Positions 1 through 9,320 of a DNA stretch of 64,000 nucleotides are shown in pieces. The translations under genes were made by a program, and so were the position numbers. Position 1 is the first letter of the stretch. Each line of letters starts with the position of its first letter. The notes below the pieces were generated by a model, which ran no database searches, was not told the origin of the DNA, and worked only from the letters and a program-made list of their open reading frames with translations. The DNA comes from Lutimaribacter_A marinistellae (GTDB lineage Bacteria; Pseudomonadota; Alphaproteobacteria; Rhodobacterales; Rhodobacteraceae), in contig NZ_JBHRXI010000004.1 of assembly GCF_042648365.1 (NCBI RefSeq), forward strand, positions 1-64,000. The letters run 5' to 3'.

Positions 1-464
1 TCAAAGAGCAAAAACACCAAAAGGCCAAAAACAAGACCGATGCGCCAATCTCAAAGCGCGCCCGCCTCACCAAAACCACTCGATGCCCGCCGTCTCTCCA
101 GCGCCTCCGACCGTCTCTCCGATCCGTCTGCAGCACCTCAGCGCCGCCGGTGAGGGGGCTTTTACGCAGACGGGGAAACGACTGCAACAGGAAAATGACA
201 AAGAACCATCTTTTTTGCGCACAATCTACTCAAGTAACTGAATTGTATTCCAAAAAAGCCCTCAACCACAGGCACCCTTCAACAACACCTTCGTTGAACC
301 CGACCGATTTCACTACTGAAACAGGCATCGCAGAAAACACGGTTCACTAGTGTTTACCATATGTTGTGCTGATCACTGCTGCCCCCACAACGTCAGGACC
401 CGACTCGGACGAATCCGAGCGATGAGTAGCCCGCCATTAGGTGACTCGGACGGTGACCTCTTGC
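1..464. other. Non-coding or unassigned left edge
   Basis: I see no convincing gene here. Open frames are short, lack a good ribosome binding site and have no recognisable protein motif. The stretch from about 200 to 360 is clearly richer in A and T than the rest of the window, as a promoter or intergenic region would be. A 9-base word (cgtctctcc) occurs twice near positions 91-120. The minus-strand glycosyltransferase operon ends at 465, but I could not find an obvious intrinsic terminator. Confidence 0.4.
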
Positions 465-1466
465 TCACGCTGCGACCGTTTGGGCAGAAGCGCCGTCAAC
501 AAGCAGAACCTCTGGCCATCTATTCAGGCTTACAAGCCGGCACCCTTGGACTGCCGACACCCAGTGCGTCGGTGCCTCGCCAGCGAAAGCGCGCTCCAAA
601 GTGGCGGCCCAGGCCGCGGGTTCATATTGAGTTACGACGAAGCTGTCTTCGCTGATCTGATCGGTTAGCCCATCGACCGGCGACAGCATCGTTCGGCGGC
701 CGCTCGCGGCAGCCTCTCGCGCAACGAGACCATAAGCTTCCCAACGCGAGGGCAACGCCACGATGTCGACTTCTCCGTAGGCGTCGGCCGGACTTTCGGC
801 ATGACCACGAAACTCGATGCGGCTGTCTCCTGCGGCAAGAGTCTCCAGATTGTCTCGCTCATCGCCTTCGCCGAAAATCAACAGCCGTGCATCGGCATGC
901 TTGCACAGGCGAAATGCTTCGATCAGGACGTCGAACCCTTTTTGGCGATCGAGGCGCCCGATCGCTCCTATGGTTCGCGGGACATCGGCAGGCGGCGACA
1001 GCAATGCAAAGGGTTCGAGATCAACCTCGGGATGCACGACCCTGAGCGCATCGCGGTCGACGAGCTGCCGCTCGATCAGCCATGACGCCTGTGCGCGGCT
1101 CACGGCGACAACGGTATCGAACAGGGAATAGGCGACGCGCAGCAGGGCAAAGAAACGCGCTTTGCGCGCAACGTTCAGCGCGGCAAACGCACGGGTGTAG
1201 CTGTGTTCAATGTGGATCAGGCGTGCGGACGGGTTCATCGCGCGCAACCCGATCAGCCCCGCAAGCCCCCGCCATGAGACGGTTAGGTGCGAGACGATGA
1301 CATCCGCGTCGAGTGAACCGATGACCGCCGCGCCCCGCCCGACCCGTCGGACGCTCTGCTCGGCATGGGCATTGATCTCGTCAAGTTCCATCAACCGTTC
1401 CAACATGCGCATGACGCCGCCGGCCGTGGTATCGTCGACAAGATGAACGATCTTCATTCGTGGCAT
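465..1466 (-). CDS. GT4-like glycosyltransferase
   Basis: Predicted cytoplasmic glycosyltransferase of the GT-B fold (family GT4 type), probably adding a sugar to the lipid-linked EPS repeat unit. The N-terminal half opens with the strand MKIVHLVDD and a glycine-rich turn. The C-terminal half has the GT4 core: IGRLDRQKGFDVLIEAF near residues 168-185, FGEGDER near 197, and an EX7E motif (the two Glu of EAYGLVARE) near residues 238-248. At 333 residues it is slightly short for the family. An AGGAG site sits about 9 bases before the chosen ATG. It is the last gene of a four-gene minus-strand operon behind two GT2 enzymes and a flippase. Donor and acceptor cannot be read from sequence. Confidence 0.85.
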   Translation of the reverse strand: MPRMKIVHLVDDTTAGGVMRMLERLMELDEINAHAEQSVRRVGRGAAVIGSLDADVIVSHLTVSWRGLAGLIGLRAMNPSARLIHIEHSYTRAFAALNVARKARFFALLRVAYSLFDTVVAVSRAQASWLIERQLVDRDALRVVHPEVDLEPFALLSPPADVPRTIGAIGRLDRQKGFDVLIEAFRLCKHADARLLIFGEGDERDNLETLAAGDSRIEFRGHAESPADAYGEVDIVALPSRWEAYGLVAREAAASGRRTMLSPVDGLTDQISEDSFVVTQYEPAAWAATLERAFAGEAPTHWVSAVQGCRLVSLNRWPEVLLVDGASAQTVAA

Positions 1467-1482
1467 TTCTCTTGCTCCTGGT

Positions 1483-2469
1483 TCAGCGGGTTGCAGTGCG
1501 CATCTTCAGCCGGGCGGCCCGCTTCAACGGTGCGGGTCCGACTATCTTGAGGGTTGCCGCAGCGCATAGCGTTACGGTGGATTTGATCGGCTCCTCGAGG
1601 AAGGGGCGCAAAGACTGCTCGAATGCTTTTTGAACAAGCCCATAAGCAGTATCGCCATCCAGTGCGCTGACAGCACGACGGGCAAGATACCGCAATTGAT
1701 AGGCGCGTGCGGTGGCCTCATGCCGTTCAAAGAATGCCGGGTTCAACGGGCGAAGCTTGCTGACAACACGTTCCCAAGCGGCCAGTTGGCGATCAGTGTG
1801 CGCCGACAGGCCCGACCCGTTGATCCGGTAACAGGTGAGCAGTCCGCGCACACCTTCGATCTGCCAATCCGTCGTCAGAGCAATCCGCAGCCAGCACTCG
1901 ATATCCTCTGACTGGCGAAAGGTCTCATCGAACACCCAGTCGCGTTTCGTTTCGAAACCCGGCCGATAGGCGATCGCGTCCAGCGCGGCGCGACGGATGA
2001 CAGGGGCAGAGCCGTTGCCGATCGGATTGCGCTTGAACACATGTGCAGCGGTAACACCCCAAAGACGCGGGGTTTGCGCCATACCCATGCGGCGGCCTTC
2101 TTCGTCGATAAGCTCGGAACCTGAAAAACTGATGCCCACATCCGGGCTCAGATCCAGATGGGCCACATGCGCGGCCAGTTTCGTCGGCTTCCAGAGGTCA
2201 TCCGCGTCACAGAAACCCACGAATTCACCAGAAGCTGCGGCGATGCCGGTATTGCGCGCGCCCGCCAGTCCTCGGTTGGCCTGTTCCACCAGACGCACAC
2301 GCGGGTCGGCAGCATAACCGCGAGCGACCTCGGCCGTCCCATCGGTCGAGCCGTCATTGACCACCACGATTTCGAAATCGCGATAGGTCTGCGCCAAAAG
2401 CGCGTCGAGCGTCGCAGGCAATGTGCGGGCAGAGTTGTAGGCAGGAACAACGATGGAAGCACGAGGCAT
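1483..2469 (-). CDS. GT2 family glycosyltransferase
   Basis: Inverting GT-A glycosyltransferase of family 2, likely one of the transferases that extend the EPS repeat unit on undecaprenyl pyrophosphate at the inner membrane face. The start VPAYNSARTLPATLDALL and VNDGSTDGT near residue 37 form the nucleotide-sugar site, and FCDADDLW near residue 88 supplies the metal-binding acidic cluster. The C-terminal 100 residues are helical and Arg-rich, with no clear membrane span. AGGAG lies 6-7 bases before the ATG. It sits 16 bases before the GT4 gene and 26 bases after another GT2 gene, so the genes are cotranscribed. The two GT2 proteins resemble each other and may have arisen by duplication. Confidence 0.9.
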   Translation of the reverse strand: MPRASIVVPAYNSARTLPATLDALLAQTYRDFEIVVVNDGSTDGTAEVARGYAADPRVRLVEQANRGLAGARNTGIAAASGEFVGFCDADDLWKPTKLAAHVAHLDLSPDVGISFSGSELIDEEGRRMGMAQTPRLWGVTAAHVFKRNPIGNGSAPVIRRAALDAIAYRPGFETKRDWVFDETFRQSEDIECWLRIALTTDWQIEGVRGLLTCYRINGSGLSAHTDRQLAAWERVVSKLRPLNPAFFERHEATARAYQLRYLARRAVSALDGDTAYGLVQKAFEQSLRPFLEEPIKSTVTLCAAATLKIVGPAPLKRAARLKMRTATR

Positions 2470-2495
2470 GACAGTCTCCTTTGAAATCGTTCAAA

Positions 2496-3416
2496 TCAGT
2501 GGGCGAAGAGGGCGTGCCGAACACGGCGCGAAAGTAGCGGAGCGACGGCGACGGCGAACGCTGTGGCCACGCCTCGGCGTGCAGGAAGCAGGAAGGCGCG
2601 CGGACTTTCCCGCAGGCCGGCCATCGCATAGGCCCGCGCCTCACCCAGGTCAGAATCCAACCGCAAAGCGCGGCGAGCGAGGTAGCGCATGTAAACAGCT
2701 TCGGCCTCGGGGGTGGAACGAACTCCATATGCCGCAGCAGTGCGCAAAGCATGGTCGCGGCCCTGCTTCATCGCGGCAAGGTTCGAAGACAATCCGTTCG
2801 GGGCGGTCCGATACCAGAGCTGCAGATGATCGAGCCCCTCGATACGATACCCTTCGCCAACCATACGGATCAGCAGCTCAAGATCCTCGTTGTGTACGGC
2901 GGCCGGGTCCAACCCGCCGACCTTTAGAAACGCCTGTCGCCGCAAGGTCAGGTTCGACATCGTGCAGACTGGGTTCTCAGCCAGCAAGGCGGGAATGCTC
3001 AGCGCACCCTGCGGAACGGTTGAACGGGCACGACCATCTCCGGGGACGTTGGTGAAGAATTCGATCTGCCCAAACAGACCTGAGATCTCGGGGTCGGCAA
3101 AGGCCTTGTCGAGCTGTGCGAGTTTCGACGGCTCCCACAAATCATCTGCATCGCAGAAGGCCAGCAATCCGGCTTGTGCCAGCTTGGCACCGTGGTTTCG
3201 TGCGGCACTGGGCCCGGGCGCCGGTGAGTGGACAAGCGAAATACGTGGATCCGCTGCTGCGAAACTCGCAACGATCTCTGCACTGTTGTCCGGGGTACGG
3301 TCATTGACGCAGATCGCTTCCCAGTCGCCGAAGGTCTGTGCAAGCAGGCCTTCCAGCGTCGAACCGATCGTGTCAGCAGCAGCGTGAAAGGGGATGATGA
3401 TCGAAAATCGGGGCAT
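2496..3416 (-). CDS. GT2 family glycosyltransferase
   Basis: Second family 2 glycosyltransferase of the EPS operon (306 residues). It shows IPFHAAADTIGSTLEGLL at the N terminus, VNDRTPDNS near residue 38 and FCDADDLWEPSKLAQ near residue 89. This is the same layout as the next gene, including the DADDLW metal site. Only one base separates its ATG from the stop of the upstream flippase gene, so translation is probably coupled. No strong ribosome binding site is visible, which fits coupling. Sugar specificity is unknown. Confidence 0.9.
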   Translation of the reverse strand: MPRFSIIIPFHAAADTIGSTLEGLLAQTFGDWEAICVNDRTPDNSAEIVASFAAADPRISLVHSPAPGPSAARNHGAKLAQAGLLAFCDADDLWEPSKLAQLDKAFADPEISGLFGQIEFFTNVPGDGRARSTVPQGALSIPALLAENPVCTMSNLTLRRQAFLKVGGLDPAAVHNEDLELLIRMVGEGYRIEGLDHLQLWYRTAPNGLSSNLAAMKQGRDHALRTAAAYGVRSTPEAEAVYMRYLARRALRLDSDLGEARAYAMAGLRESPRAFLLPARRGVATAFAVAVAPLLSRRVRHALFAH

Positions 3417-3417
3417 G

Positions 3418-4650
3418 TCAGTATACCGGCTTGGTCAGGATGGGTTTCAGCGGAAGCAGCAGGGCGGTTGCGGGCAGCATCACCATGCAGCTGGCAACGA
3501 GATATCCGATGGCGATGGCGGTAAGGCCGAACGGGGCAAGAACCGCGGAATTCAGGATCAAGACAACGGCGAGAACGACGCTCACGGCAAGCTCCTGCCC
3601 CGGCCTCCCCTCGCTGCGCAGCCAGCCAGCAGCGGCGGTCCAGATCACTGTCGGCACGGCTGCAAGGCAAAGGATCGAAACGATCTGTGCGCTATCTGCC
3701 CAATCGGCGCCAAGTAGGATCGGCACGTAGACCGGAGCCAAAACAGCCTGGATCAGCACAACGGGGCACAGAACGGCCAGAGATACACCCAGCCCATGTC
3801 GCAGCGCACCCAGACGGTCCCCCGCTGCGCAAAGATGCGGGAAAAGCACCACGGAAAAAGCCTGTGTAAATGATGTCGCAAGGCCCAGTCCGGCATTGAA
3901 CGCCATGAAGTAGACACCCAGCGCCTCGGCCCCCAAAAGGGCGCCGACAACCAACTTATCGGCTTGCATTCGCAGCACCTTGACCAGCTCGATGCCCAGA
4001 ACGGCCCAGCCGTAGCTCACGAACGGTGCGTACGGGGCCGGGGCAATCCCGGTTTGCGGAGTCCAAGGGCGCAAGCGGCGCATCAGGATCAGCCAGATCG
4101 GCGCTGACATGACCCGGGGAAGGACCAGCGCAGCGGGCGTCGGCCAGAAAATGGCCAAACAGGCCGTCATGATGTTTGCTCCGACAACCTGGCCACCCGC
4201 GATCATCGCCGTCTCGCGCATCTTTCCTTCACGCATCGCCAACGCGGCCTGTACGAGGCCTGCGGGCATGAACAGGTACTCCAGCGCCAGCAAGCCAAGA
4301 AGCCCGGCCATCACCTCATGTCCGAAACTCAAGAGCAAAGCGGCAATGGCAACCTGCAAGGCGAAGAGACCGACGCACCAGGCGTTGAAGATCCGCCGGG
4401 CCGTCGCGCAACGTGCTTCCAGCTCTTCAGCGGGGGCCGCGATGATCCGCTGGTTGACGCCGTTTTCGGTCAGGGACTTCAAGATGTCCCCGGCGGCGAG
4501 CGCTGCGGCCGCGATCCCGATCGCCTCGGCGTCCATGAAGCGGGCGACCGACACGACCACCAAGAGACGTGATGCCTTTCCCGCAGCCTCGGAGGCGGCG
4601 TAGGCAAGCATCTGTCCCGTGAAAGGGCTGTTGAGAGCGCGGTGTATCAT
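3418..4650 (-). CDS. Polysaccharide flippase (Wzx-like)
   Basis: Multispanning inner-membrane protein of the MOP/polysaccharide-biosynthesis family, expected to flip the undecaprenyl-linked repeat unit to the periplasm. About 410 residues with some 12 hydrophobic segments. The region around MQADKLVVGALLGAEALGVYFMAFN is typical of the family. A longer frame is open upstream to 4734, but the ATG at 4650 (MIHRALNSP) begins where the conserved amphipathic N terminus begins, so I chose it. It is the first gene of the minus-strand glycosyltransferase operon and diverges from the wza-like gene across a 200-base promoter region. Confidence 0.85.
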   Translation of the reverse strand: MIHRALNSPFTGQMLAYAASEAAGKASRLLVVVSVARFMDAEAIGIAAAALAAGDILKSLTENGVNQRIIAAPAEELEARCATARRIFNAWCVGLFALQVAIAALLLSFGHEVMAGLLGLLALEYLFMPAGLVQAALAMREGKMRETAMIAGGQVVGANIMTACLAIFWPTPAALVLPRVMSAPIWLILMRRLRPWTPQTGIAPAPYAPFVSYGWAVLGIELVKVLRMQADKLVVGALLGAEALGVYFMAFNAGLGLATSFTQAFSVVLFPHLCAAGDRLGALRHGLGVSLAVLCPVVLIQAVLAPVYVPILLGADWADSAQIVSILCLAAVPTVIWTAAAGWLRSEGRPGQELAVSVVLAVVLILNSAVLAPFGLTAIAIGYLVASCMVMLPATALLLPLKPILTKPVY

Positions 4651-4752
4651 AGTGTTGACCTGAATTGATCGTGGCTGGGTCAGTTCTATCGGGCACCGCC
4701 TCTCTCGTCCCGGCCCCGGGCGGACAGTCCGCAAGCCCAGAGGGCGAGGCTC

Positions 4753-4768
4753 CTATCCGAAAGGAGGG
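4753..4768. promoter_or_regulatory. Putative operator, CTATCCG-type (degenerate)
   Basis: One half-site, CTATCCG, is perfect. After a 2-base spacer the second half (AGGAGGG) matches the expected CGGATAG at 4 of 7 positions. It lies about 85 bases upstream of the wza-like gene and about 100 bases upstream of the divergent flippase. It is the weakest of four related sites in the EPS locus. Binding by the neighbouring LuxR-type regulator is inference. Confidence 0.45.
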
Positions 4769-4783
4769 CCCGCCGATACGGAT

Positions 4784-4807
4784 GCCGGTCTTACGGCATG
4801 GACCGGC
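4784..4807 (+). other. Stem-loop in the wza leader
   Basis: The inverted repeat GCCGGTC / GACCGGC forms a 7-bp stem with a 10-base loop, 44 bases before the wza-like start. No T tract follows, so it is not a classical terminator. It may be a leader structure or a chance GC repeat. Confidence 0.35.
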
Positions 4808-4851
4808 AGCACGGTAAAAAGCGCTCAAGTTGTTTTAAGGAGTGACCTGCC

Positions 4852-6078
4852 ATGACCCGTTTCATAACCAGCCTGCTTGGCGCCGCGAGCTGTCTCGCGC
4901 TTGCATCCTGTGGAAGCATGAAGACACCTGATAATCTTGAGATGGTTGCACGGGGCGAAGGCTATCAGGCGCAGTATCGCGCCCCTGCCCGCGCATCGGC
5001 CAAATCGACCTATCTGCAATCCGCTGCGATGAACGATTCTACCTGCCGGCCCGAGATTGGTGGGCCGCGCGACACCGCCATGGTCAAATGGACGTCGCAG
5101 GGCCTTGATGATCTGTTGGGCGAAAAGCTGTCCCGCAACGACATGGTGCAGATCACCGTCGATGGCGACGAGGTTCTGACAGGCACCTATGTCGTGTCCC
5201 GCGATGGCGACCTAAAACTACCCTATCTGCCAGCGATCCCCGCACAGGGCCGATCAACGGCACAGGTCGAAGCCGCGCTTTCAGCCGCGCTCGTCGCTGC
5301 CGAGTTCTACGTGGCGCCCCCTCGCCTCGCCGTGCGGATCACCGATTTCGCATCGGTTTCAGTGGGCGTGGATGGTGCAGTGTTCGAGCCGCACGCCGTC
5401 GAGATCGGCGGCGTTCAGGGTGACGCGACCGATACCGGGCGCCAACAGGCGTTGGGGGCGTCGACCGAGGGACGCAACCTGTCAGCAGCCTTGCGGGCCG
5501 CCGGGGGTATCCGTCCCGACGCCGATCTTTCTGCTGTCGAACTGCACAGGCAGGGGCGTATCTATCTCATGGACTTGCGCGGCGTTTTCGACGGCAGTGA
5601 CCCCACAGACATCATGATGCTTACAGGTGACCGCGTCGTCGTCAAAAGCCGCCAGTGTTTCCAGGACGACCTAATGCGTCCAAGCCCGATCAGCCCCCCT
5701 GGCGTGTCGATGTTCCTTTCCAACCTAACGCAGCCGGCAGCCGGCAACGCGATTTCGGCGGTCGGCCGTGACGTGCGGCAAATGCCCTACGGAACCCGGT
5801 TCATGCAGGCGGTGGTCGACACGAACTGCGTCGGTGGCGCAAAAACCACCAACGCCAACCGCAGCGCCGTTCTTTTTTCACGCAACCCGGTTACGGGAGT
5901 GTCCATGGTCATCGAGCGTGACATCGAGGAACTGTTGCGGCGCGGCGACCGGGACGACTATGACCCCTATGTGCTGCCCGGTGATGCAATCGCCTGTTAC
6001 GACAGCACGGTGACCGGCCTGACCGAGGTCGCCCGCGCGGTCGGCATCGTCGGTGGTGCAATCCTGTTGTCGCAATAA
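4852..6078 (+). CDS. Polysaccharide export outer-membrane lipoprotein (Wza-like)
   Basis: Predicted outer-membrane export lipoprotein that would form the secretion channel for the EPS. The signal peptide ends in a lipobox (LASC) with Cys20 as the lipidation site. The next region carries a Poly_export domain: ISRDGDLKLPYLPAI-like features appear here as VVSRDGDLKLPYLP near residues 116-130, followed by SLBB-like segments around residues 155-260. The length of 408 residues is close to Wza (about 380). AAGGAG lies 9 bases before the ATG. It stands alone on the plus strand with a probable regulatory site upstream. It should work with the chain-length protein encoded at 11665. Confidence 0.85.
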   Translation: MTRFITSLLGAASCLALASCGSMKTPDNLEMVARGEGYQAQYRAPARASAKSTYLQSAAMNDSTCRPEIGGPRDTAMVKWTSQGLDDLLGEKLSRNDMVQITVDGDEVLTGTYVVSRDGDLKLPYLPAIPAQGRSTAQVEAALSAALVAAEFYVAPPRLAVRITDFASVSVGVDGAVFEPHAVEIGGVQGDATDTGRQQALGASTEGRNLSAALRAAGGIRPDADLSAVELHRQGRIYLMDLRGVFDGSDPTDIMMLTGDRVVVKSRQCFQDDLMRPSPISPPGVSMFLSNLTQPAAGNAISAVGRDVRQMPYGTRFMQAVVDTNCVGGAKTTNANRSAVLFSRNPVTGVSMVIERDIEELLRRGDRDDYDPYVLPGDAIACYDSTVTGLTEVARAVGIVGGAILLSQ

Positions 6079-6081
6079 CGG

Positions 6082-8646
6082 TTAGGAAATGTCGGGCAGC
6101 CGCTGTTTGGTGGCTGCCCAAACTGCTTTGGCCTGCTCGGCCTTTGCCGAAACTTCAGTCACAGCGCCAGACTTGGCCGCCACCTCGGTCCCGACCAGAA
6201 CATCGCGCAATTCCGTGGCACCGAACATCGCCGCCGATCCGGCCAGTTTGTGACACTCGGCAGCAACAGCGGGAAGGTCAGCGCCAGGCCCGACACGGCC
6301 TAGACGGGCCAGTATCGCTTCGCCCTCGTCCAGAAACTTGCGCAGCAACTTCGCCACGGCGGCATCACCCATGGTATCGCGCATCGCGCTCAGCGGATCG
6401 GGCTCCTCTTCTTCGCCGGTCAACGGTGTGACCTCGGAAAGCGCGGCAAGCGCACTGCGCAAGGCCGACAGGCGCAACGGCTTGCCGATGAACGCATCCA
6501 TACCCGCCTCCCGAAAGCCGTCGACCGCCTCAGGCAGGACGTTTGCGGAAACCGCGATGATCGGGACGCCGGCAGATTTCCCCGCGCCGTTTCGTATGTG
6601 GCGCGTTGCGGTCGGTCCATCCATGACCGGCATGCTGATATCCATGAGGATCGCGTCGAAAAGGTGCTTGTTCGCAGCCGTCACGCCGGATTTCCCGTCA
6701 CGCGCGACGGTCACCCTGTGTCCGTCCATTTCCAGCATGTTGCGGATAACCTCTAGGTTTATGTCATTGTCCTCCACAACCAGCAGGTCGAGGCGCGGCA
6801 ATACCTCGCGCGGGGCGGGATCGTGTGTTACCTGCTTTGGCGCGCCCGCTTCGGTCATTGGCAGACGAACCCAGAATACACTTCCCGCGCCAAGCTCGCT
6901 TTCGACACCGACCTCGCCCCCCATCGCCTCCGCAAATCGGCGGGTAATGCCGAGTCCTAGCCCCGTCCCGTCGGTTGTCCGCCCGATCGAGGCATCCTGG
7001 GTGTAAAAATCCTCGAAAATCCGCTCCTGATCCTCGTCCGCGATGCCGACACCCGAATCGATCACGCGGAATTCGTAGATCGCCTTTCCGCTGGTCGCAC
7101 TCCGCTCTGCGACGTCGGCCTCGATCGAGATCCGGCCATTCTCGGTGAACTTGATCGCGTTGCCCACGAGGTTCAGCAGGATGTGTCGCAGACGCTGCGT
7201 ATCCGTTTTGACCCAGGTGCTTCCTTCACCGATCCACTGCCACTCGATTACATTTCCACGCGATGCGGCGTTGCCGCTCTGCCCATCGACGATCTCCTGC
7301 AAGAGTTGGCCCAGATCGATCGGTTCGCGCTTTATGGCCAGCTTGCCTGCCTCGAACCGGGCAATATCGAGAACCGTATCGACATGATTCAGCAGGACCT
7401 GGCCGGAAATCTCCATATTGTCGATGAACCGACGTTGTTCGCGGGACGGGTGGGCATTCTTGAGCAGTGACAGGTTTCCCAGCAACCCGTTGAGCGGCGT
7501 TCGAATCTCGTGGCTCATCACCGTCAAGAAATTTGCCTTGGCCTTCTCGCCCGCCAAGGCCCGGTCACGAGCTGAAATCAGTTCGGCCTCTGCGGCAACC
7601 TGCTCCGACACGTCGCGGATGAAACCGATGACGATGTCTTCTTCACCGTCCTTCGCCGATTGCAGGGCCAGTTCCACCGGAAACACATCTCCACCTTTGC
7701 GCATCGCTTCAAGTTGCACCCGGCCCTTGCCGACGACATGGCGCGCACCACCGCGCTGCATTCGAAGCATCCCCGCGTCATGCTTTTCCCGCAAATGCGG
7801 CGGCACGATCAAACTACCAATCGAAGCGCCGCGCGCTTCCTCGGCGGAATACCCGAAAATGACTTCGGCTGCCGGATTGAATTCCAGCACATGGCCCTGC
7901 GCATTCGACACGATCACCCCGTCCAGTGAGGTCGACAGGATCGTGTTCATACGCTGGTTTGTCTCGACTAGTTCGCGACCCCTGCGCCGGATGATCCGGT
8001 TCACATACATCAGGTAGACGCTGACCAGCGCCAAAACCAACAACAAGGCGACTGACAGAACCGCCAGCTGCGCAAGAGTACTTGCCGTATCCGACCGCCG
8101 CGCATCCGCAGTCACCGCGAAATGTGAAAGCCCCTCGAGCGACAGCTGTCGTACGGCATCCCTGATGGTACGGCCGTCGTTCCAGATCGGTGCGATCTGC
8201 ACTTCGAGGATGTCATCCCCGGAGTCAATTATCGGAACAGTTCGGTCAAGAAACGCATATACCGCGCCAAGCGGCTCTTCAAAGCTCGGGTCACCCCGCA
8301 AAGGCTGGAATATCTTTGAATTCCTCAGCGTATCGACGCGGCTATAGAATACGTCGAACTGTCGCCTGACCTCTTCGAGGTCGCTGCTCCCGGGAACACG
8401 GCCCACGCTTAGGTTCAACTCGTGCTCAAGCGCGTTGAGAAACGTGAGGTATTCGACCTCGACTTGGGTCAGGGTCCACTGAACGTTATCCGAACTGGCC
8501 GACCGCTGACGCTCGAGGTCTGAAATCACCTTGCTCGTCAGGCTCAACGCCAAAGCGATTGTCACTGACAAGCCAAGGCCGAGGGTCCAGGCGAACCATC
8601 GGCCATAGCGTTGCATTCTTTTCGTTGTGTACTTCTTGTCACCCAT
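6082..8646 (-). CDS. Hybrid sensor histidine kinase with PAS, receiver and Hpt domains
   Basis: Inner-membrane hybrid kinase (854 residues). Transmembrane segments lie near residues 18-38 and 192-214, flanking a periplasmic sensor of about 150 residues with no family match I recognise. A PAS domain follows (about 228-345). The HisKA motif carries phosphorylatable His379 (SHEIRTPLNG). The HATPase domain has N-box NLVGNAIKF near 492 and G-boxes DSGVGIAD and GTGLGLG. A receiver domain has Asp669, the acidic pair Glu625/Asp626 and Lys722. A C-terminal Hpt domain has His799 (ECHKLAGSA). The complete phosphorelay could hand phosphate to the LuxR-type regulator at 10935. It lies 38 bases behind the periplasmic SUOX-like gene and is probably cotranscribed with it. 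Confidence 0.9.
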   Translation of the reverse strand: MGDKKYTTKRMQRYGRWFAWTLGLGLSVTIALALSLTSKVISDLERQRSASSDNVQWTLTQVEVEYLTFLNALEHELNLSVGRVPGSSDLEEVRRQFDVFYSRVDTLRNSKIFQPLRGDPSFEEPLGAVYAFLDRTVPIIDSGDDILEVQIAPIWNDGRTIRDAVRQLSLEGLSHFAVTADARRSDTASTLAQLAVLSVALLLVLALVSVYLMYVNRIIRRRGRELVETNQRMNTILSTSLDGVIVSNAQGHVLEFNPAAEVIFGYSAEEARGASIGSLIVPPHLREKHDAGMLRMQRGGARHVVGKGRVQLEAMRKGGDVFPVELALQSAKDGEEDIVIGFIRDVSEQVAAEAELISARDRALAGEKAKANFLTVMSHEIRTPLNGLLGNLSLLKNAHPSREQRRFIDNMEISGQVLLNHVDTVLDIARFEAGKLAIKREPIDLGQLLQEIVDGQSGNAASRGNVIEWQWIGEGSTWVKTDTQRLRHILLNLVGNAIKFTENGRISIEADVAERSATSGKAIYEFRVIDSGVGIADEDQERIFEDFYTQDASIGRTTDGTGLGLGITRRFAEAMGGEVGVESELGAGSVFWVRLPMTEAGAPKQVTHDPAPREVLPRLDLLVVEDNDINLEVIRNMLEMDGHRVTVARDGKSGVTAANKHLFDAILMDISMPVMDGPTATRHIRNGAGKSAGVPIIAVSANVLPEAVDGFREAGMDAFIGKPLRLSALRSALAALSEVTPLTGEEEEPDPLSAMRDTMGDAAVAKLLRKFLDEGEAILARLGRVGPGADLPAVAAECHKLAGSAAMFGATELRDVLVGTEVAAKSGAVTEVSAKAEQAKAVWAATKQRLPDIS

Positions 8647-8684
8647 GAACAGGTCGACCGTGCGCCGTGTGAGGTGTGACCGGC

Positions 8685-9191
8685 TTATTCGACTACCTCG
8701 ATCCTGTCGAGTTGCCAGATGCTTCGCGAATAGATCACTTCGGTCCGAAAGGCCGCGTCGCTATCATAGGGATAAACGATCCAGAGCGGCCCTTTTTGCC
8801 GCCTCGACATCTCGGCTCCGTCCAGACGATACGCAATGATCGGCGCGCCGTCCGCAACACTGTCGACCGGTATCTCGACCGTATAGTCATTGATCGCGCT
8901 GGCGCGTAGCGTTCCTTCGCTGACCCCCAATAACTCCAGCAGATCGGACAAGGCGACGCCGGTAAATGTCTTGCTGCCCTCGGTCCAAAGAGTTGTCGTA
9001 TCAAACTCGGTGACGGGCAGATCAGACAACATCTCCATGTCGAACACGGCGGCACCGCCGCGGTTGTTCGCGTCTATTGCGCCCGTCACCGTCAGAACAG
9101 CCTGCCCCGAAGGTTCTGGCAGGGTTTCGGCGTGCAAGGGCGAGAGGAACAGGCTGATTGTCAGTCCGAGAATCGAAAGAAGCCTACGCAT
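8685..9191 (-). CDS. Secreted SUOX-fold (molybdopterin-binding-like) protein, no cofactor Cys
   Basis: Small exported protein (168 residues). A signal peptide (MRRLLSILGLTISLFLSPLHA) precedes a domain resembling the oxidoreductase molybdopterin-binding (SUOX) fold, visible as VLTVTGAID, FTGVALSDLLELLGV, YTVEIPVD and GPLWIVYPYD. The mature part has no cysteine, so the Moco ligand of true sulfite oxidases is missing and enzyme activity is unlikely. The ATG at 9191 follows a GGAGG site. I read it as a periplasmic ligand-binding partner of the hybrid kinase encoded 38 bases downstream; that role is inference. A palindromic operator lies about 75 bases upstream. Confidence 0.7.
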   Translation of the reverse strand: MRRLLSILGLTISLFLSPLHAETLPEPSGQAVLTVTGAIDANNRGGAAVFDMEMLSDLPVTEFDTTTLWTEGSKTFTGVALSDLLELLGVSEGTLRASAINDYTVEIPVDSVADGAPIIAYRLDGAEMSRRQKGPLWIVYPYDSDAAFRTEVIYSRSIWQLDRIEVVE

Positions 9192-9264
9192 GGTGCCTCC
9201 TGAGCATAAGTTGCTTCTGTTATGCACGGCATGCGGAGCGGCGAAAGTCGTGCATCGGGATAGG

Positions 9265-9286
9265 CACCTATCCGATCGGATAGGTG
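9265..9286. promoter_or_regulatory. 22-bp perfect palindromic operator, CTATCCG-type
   Basis: A perfect 22-bp palindrome with the core CTATCCG-AT-CGGATAG (9268-9283). A further half-site GGATAGG lies just to its left (9258-9264), making three half-sites. It lies about 75 bases upstream of the SUOX-like/kinase operon and past the end of the sugar transferase fusion. The core matches sites at 10840 and 11557 and half of the site at 4753. Confidence 0.7.
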
Positions 9287-9320
9287 TCACGGTTCGTCCG
9301 GCGGTCTGACCGGGAGTAGC

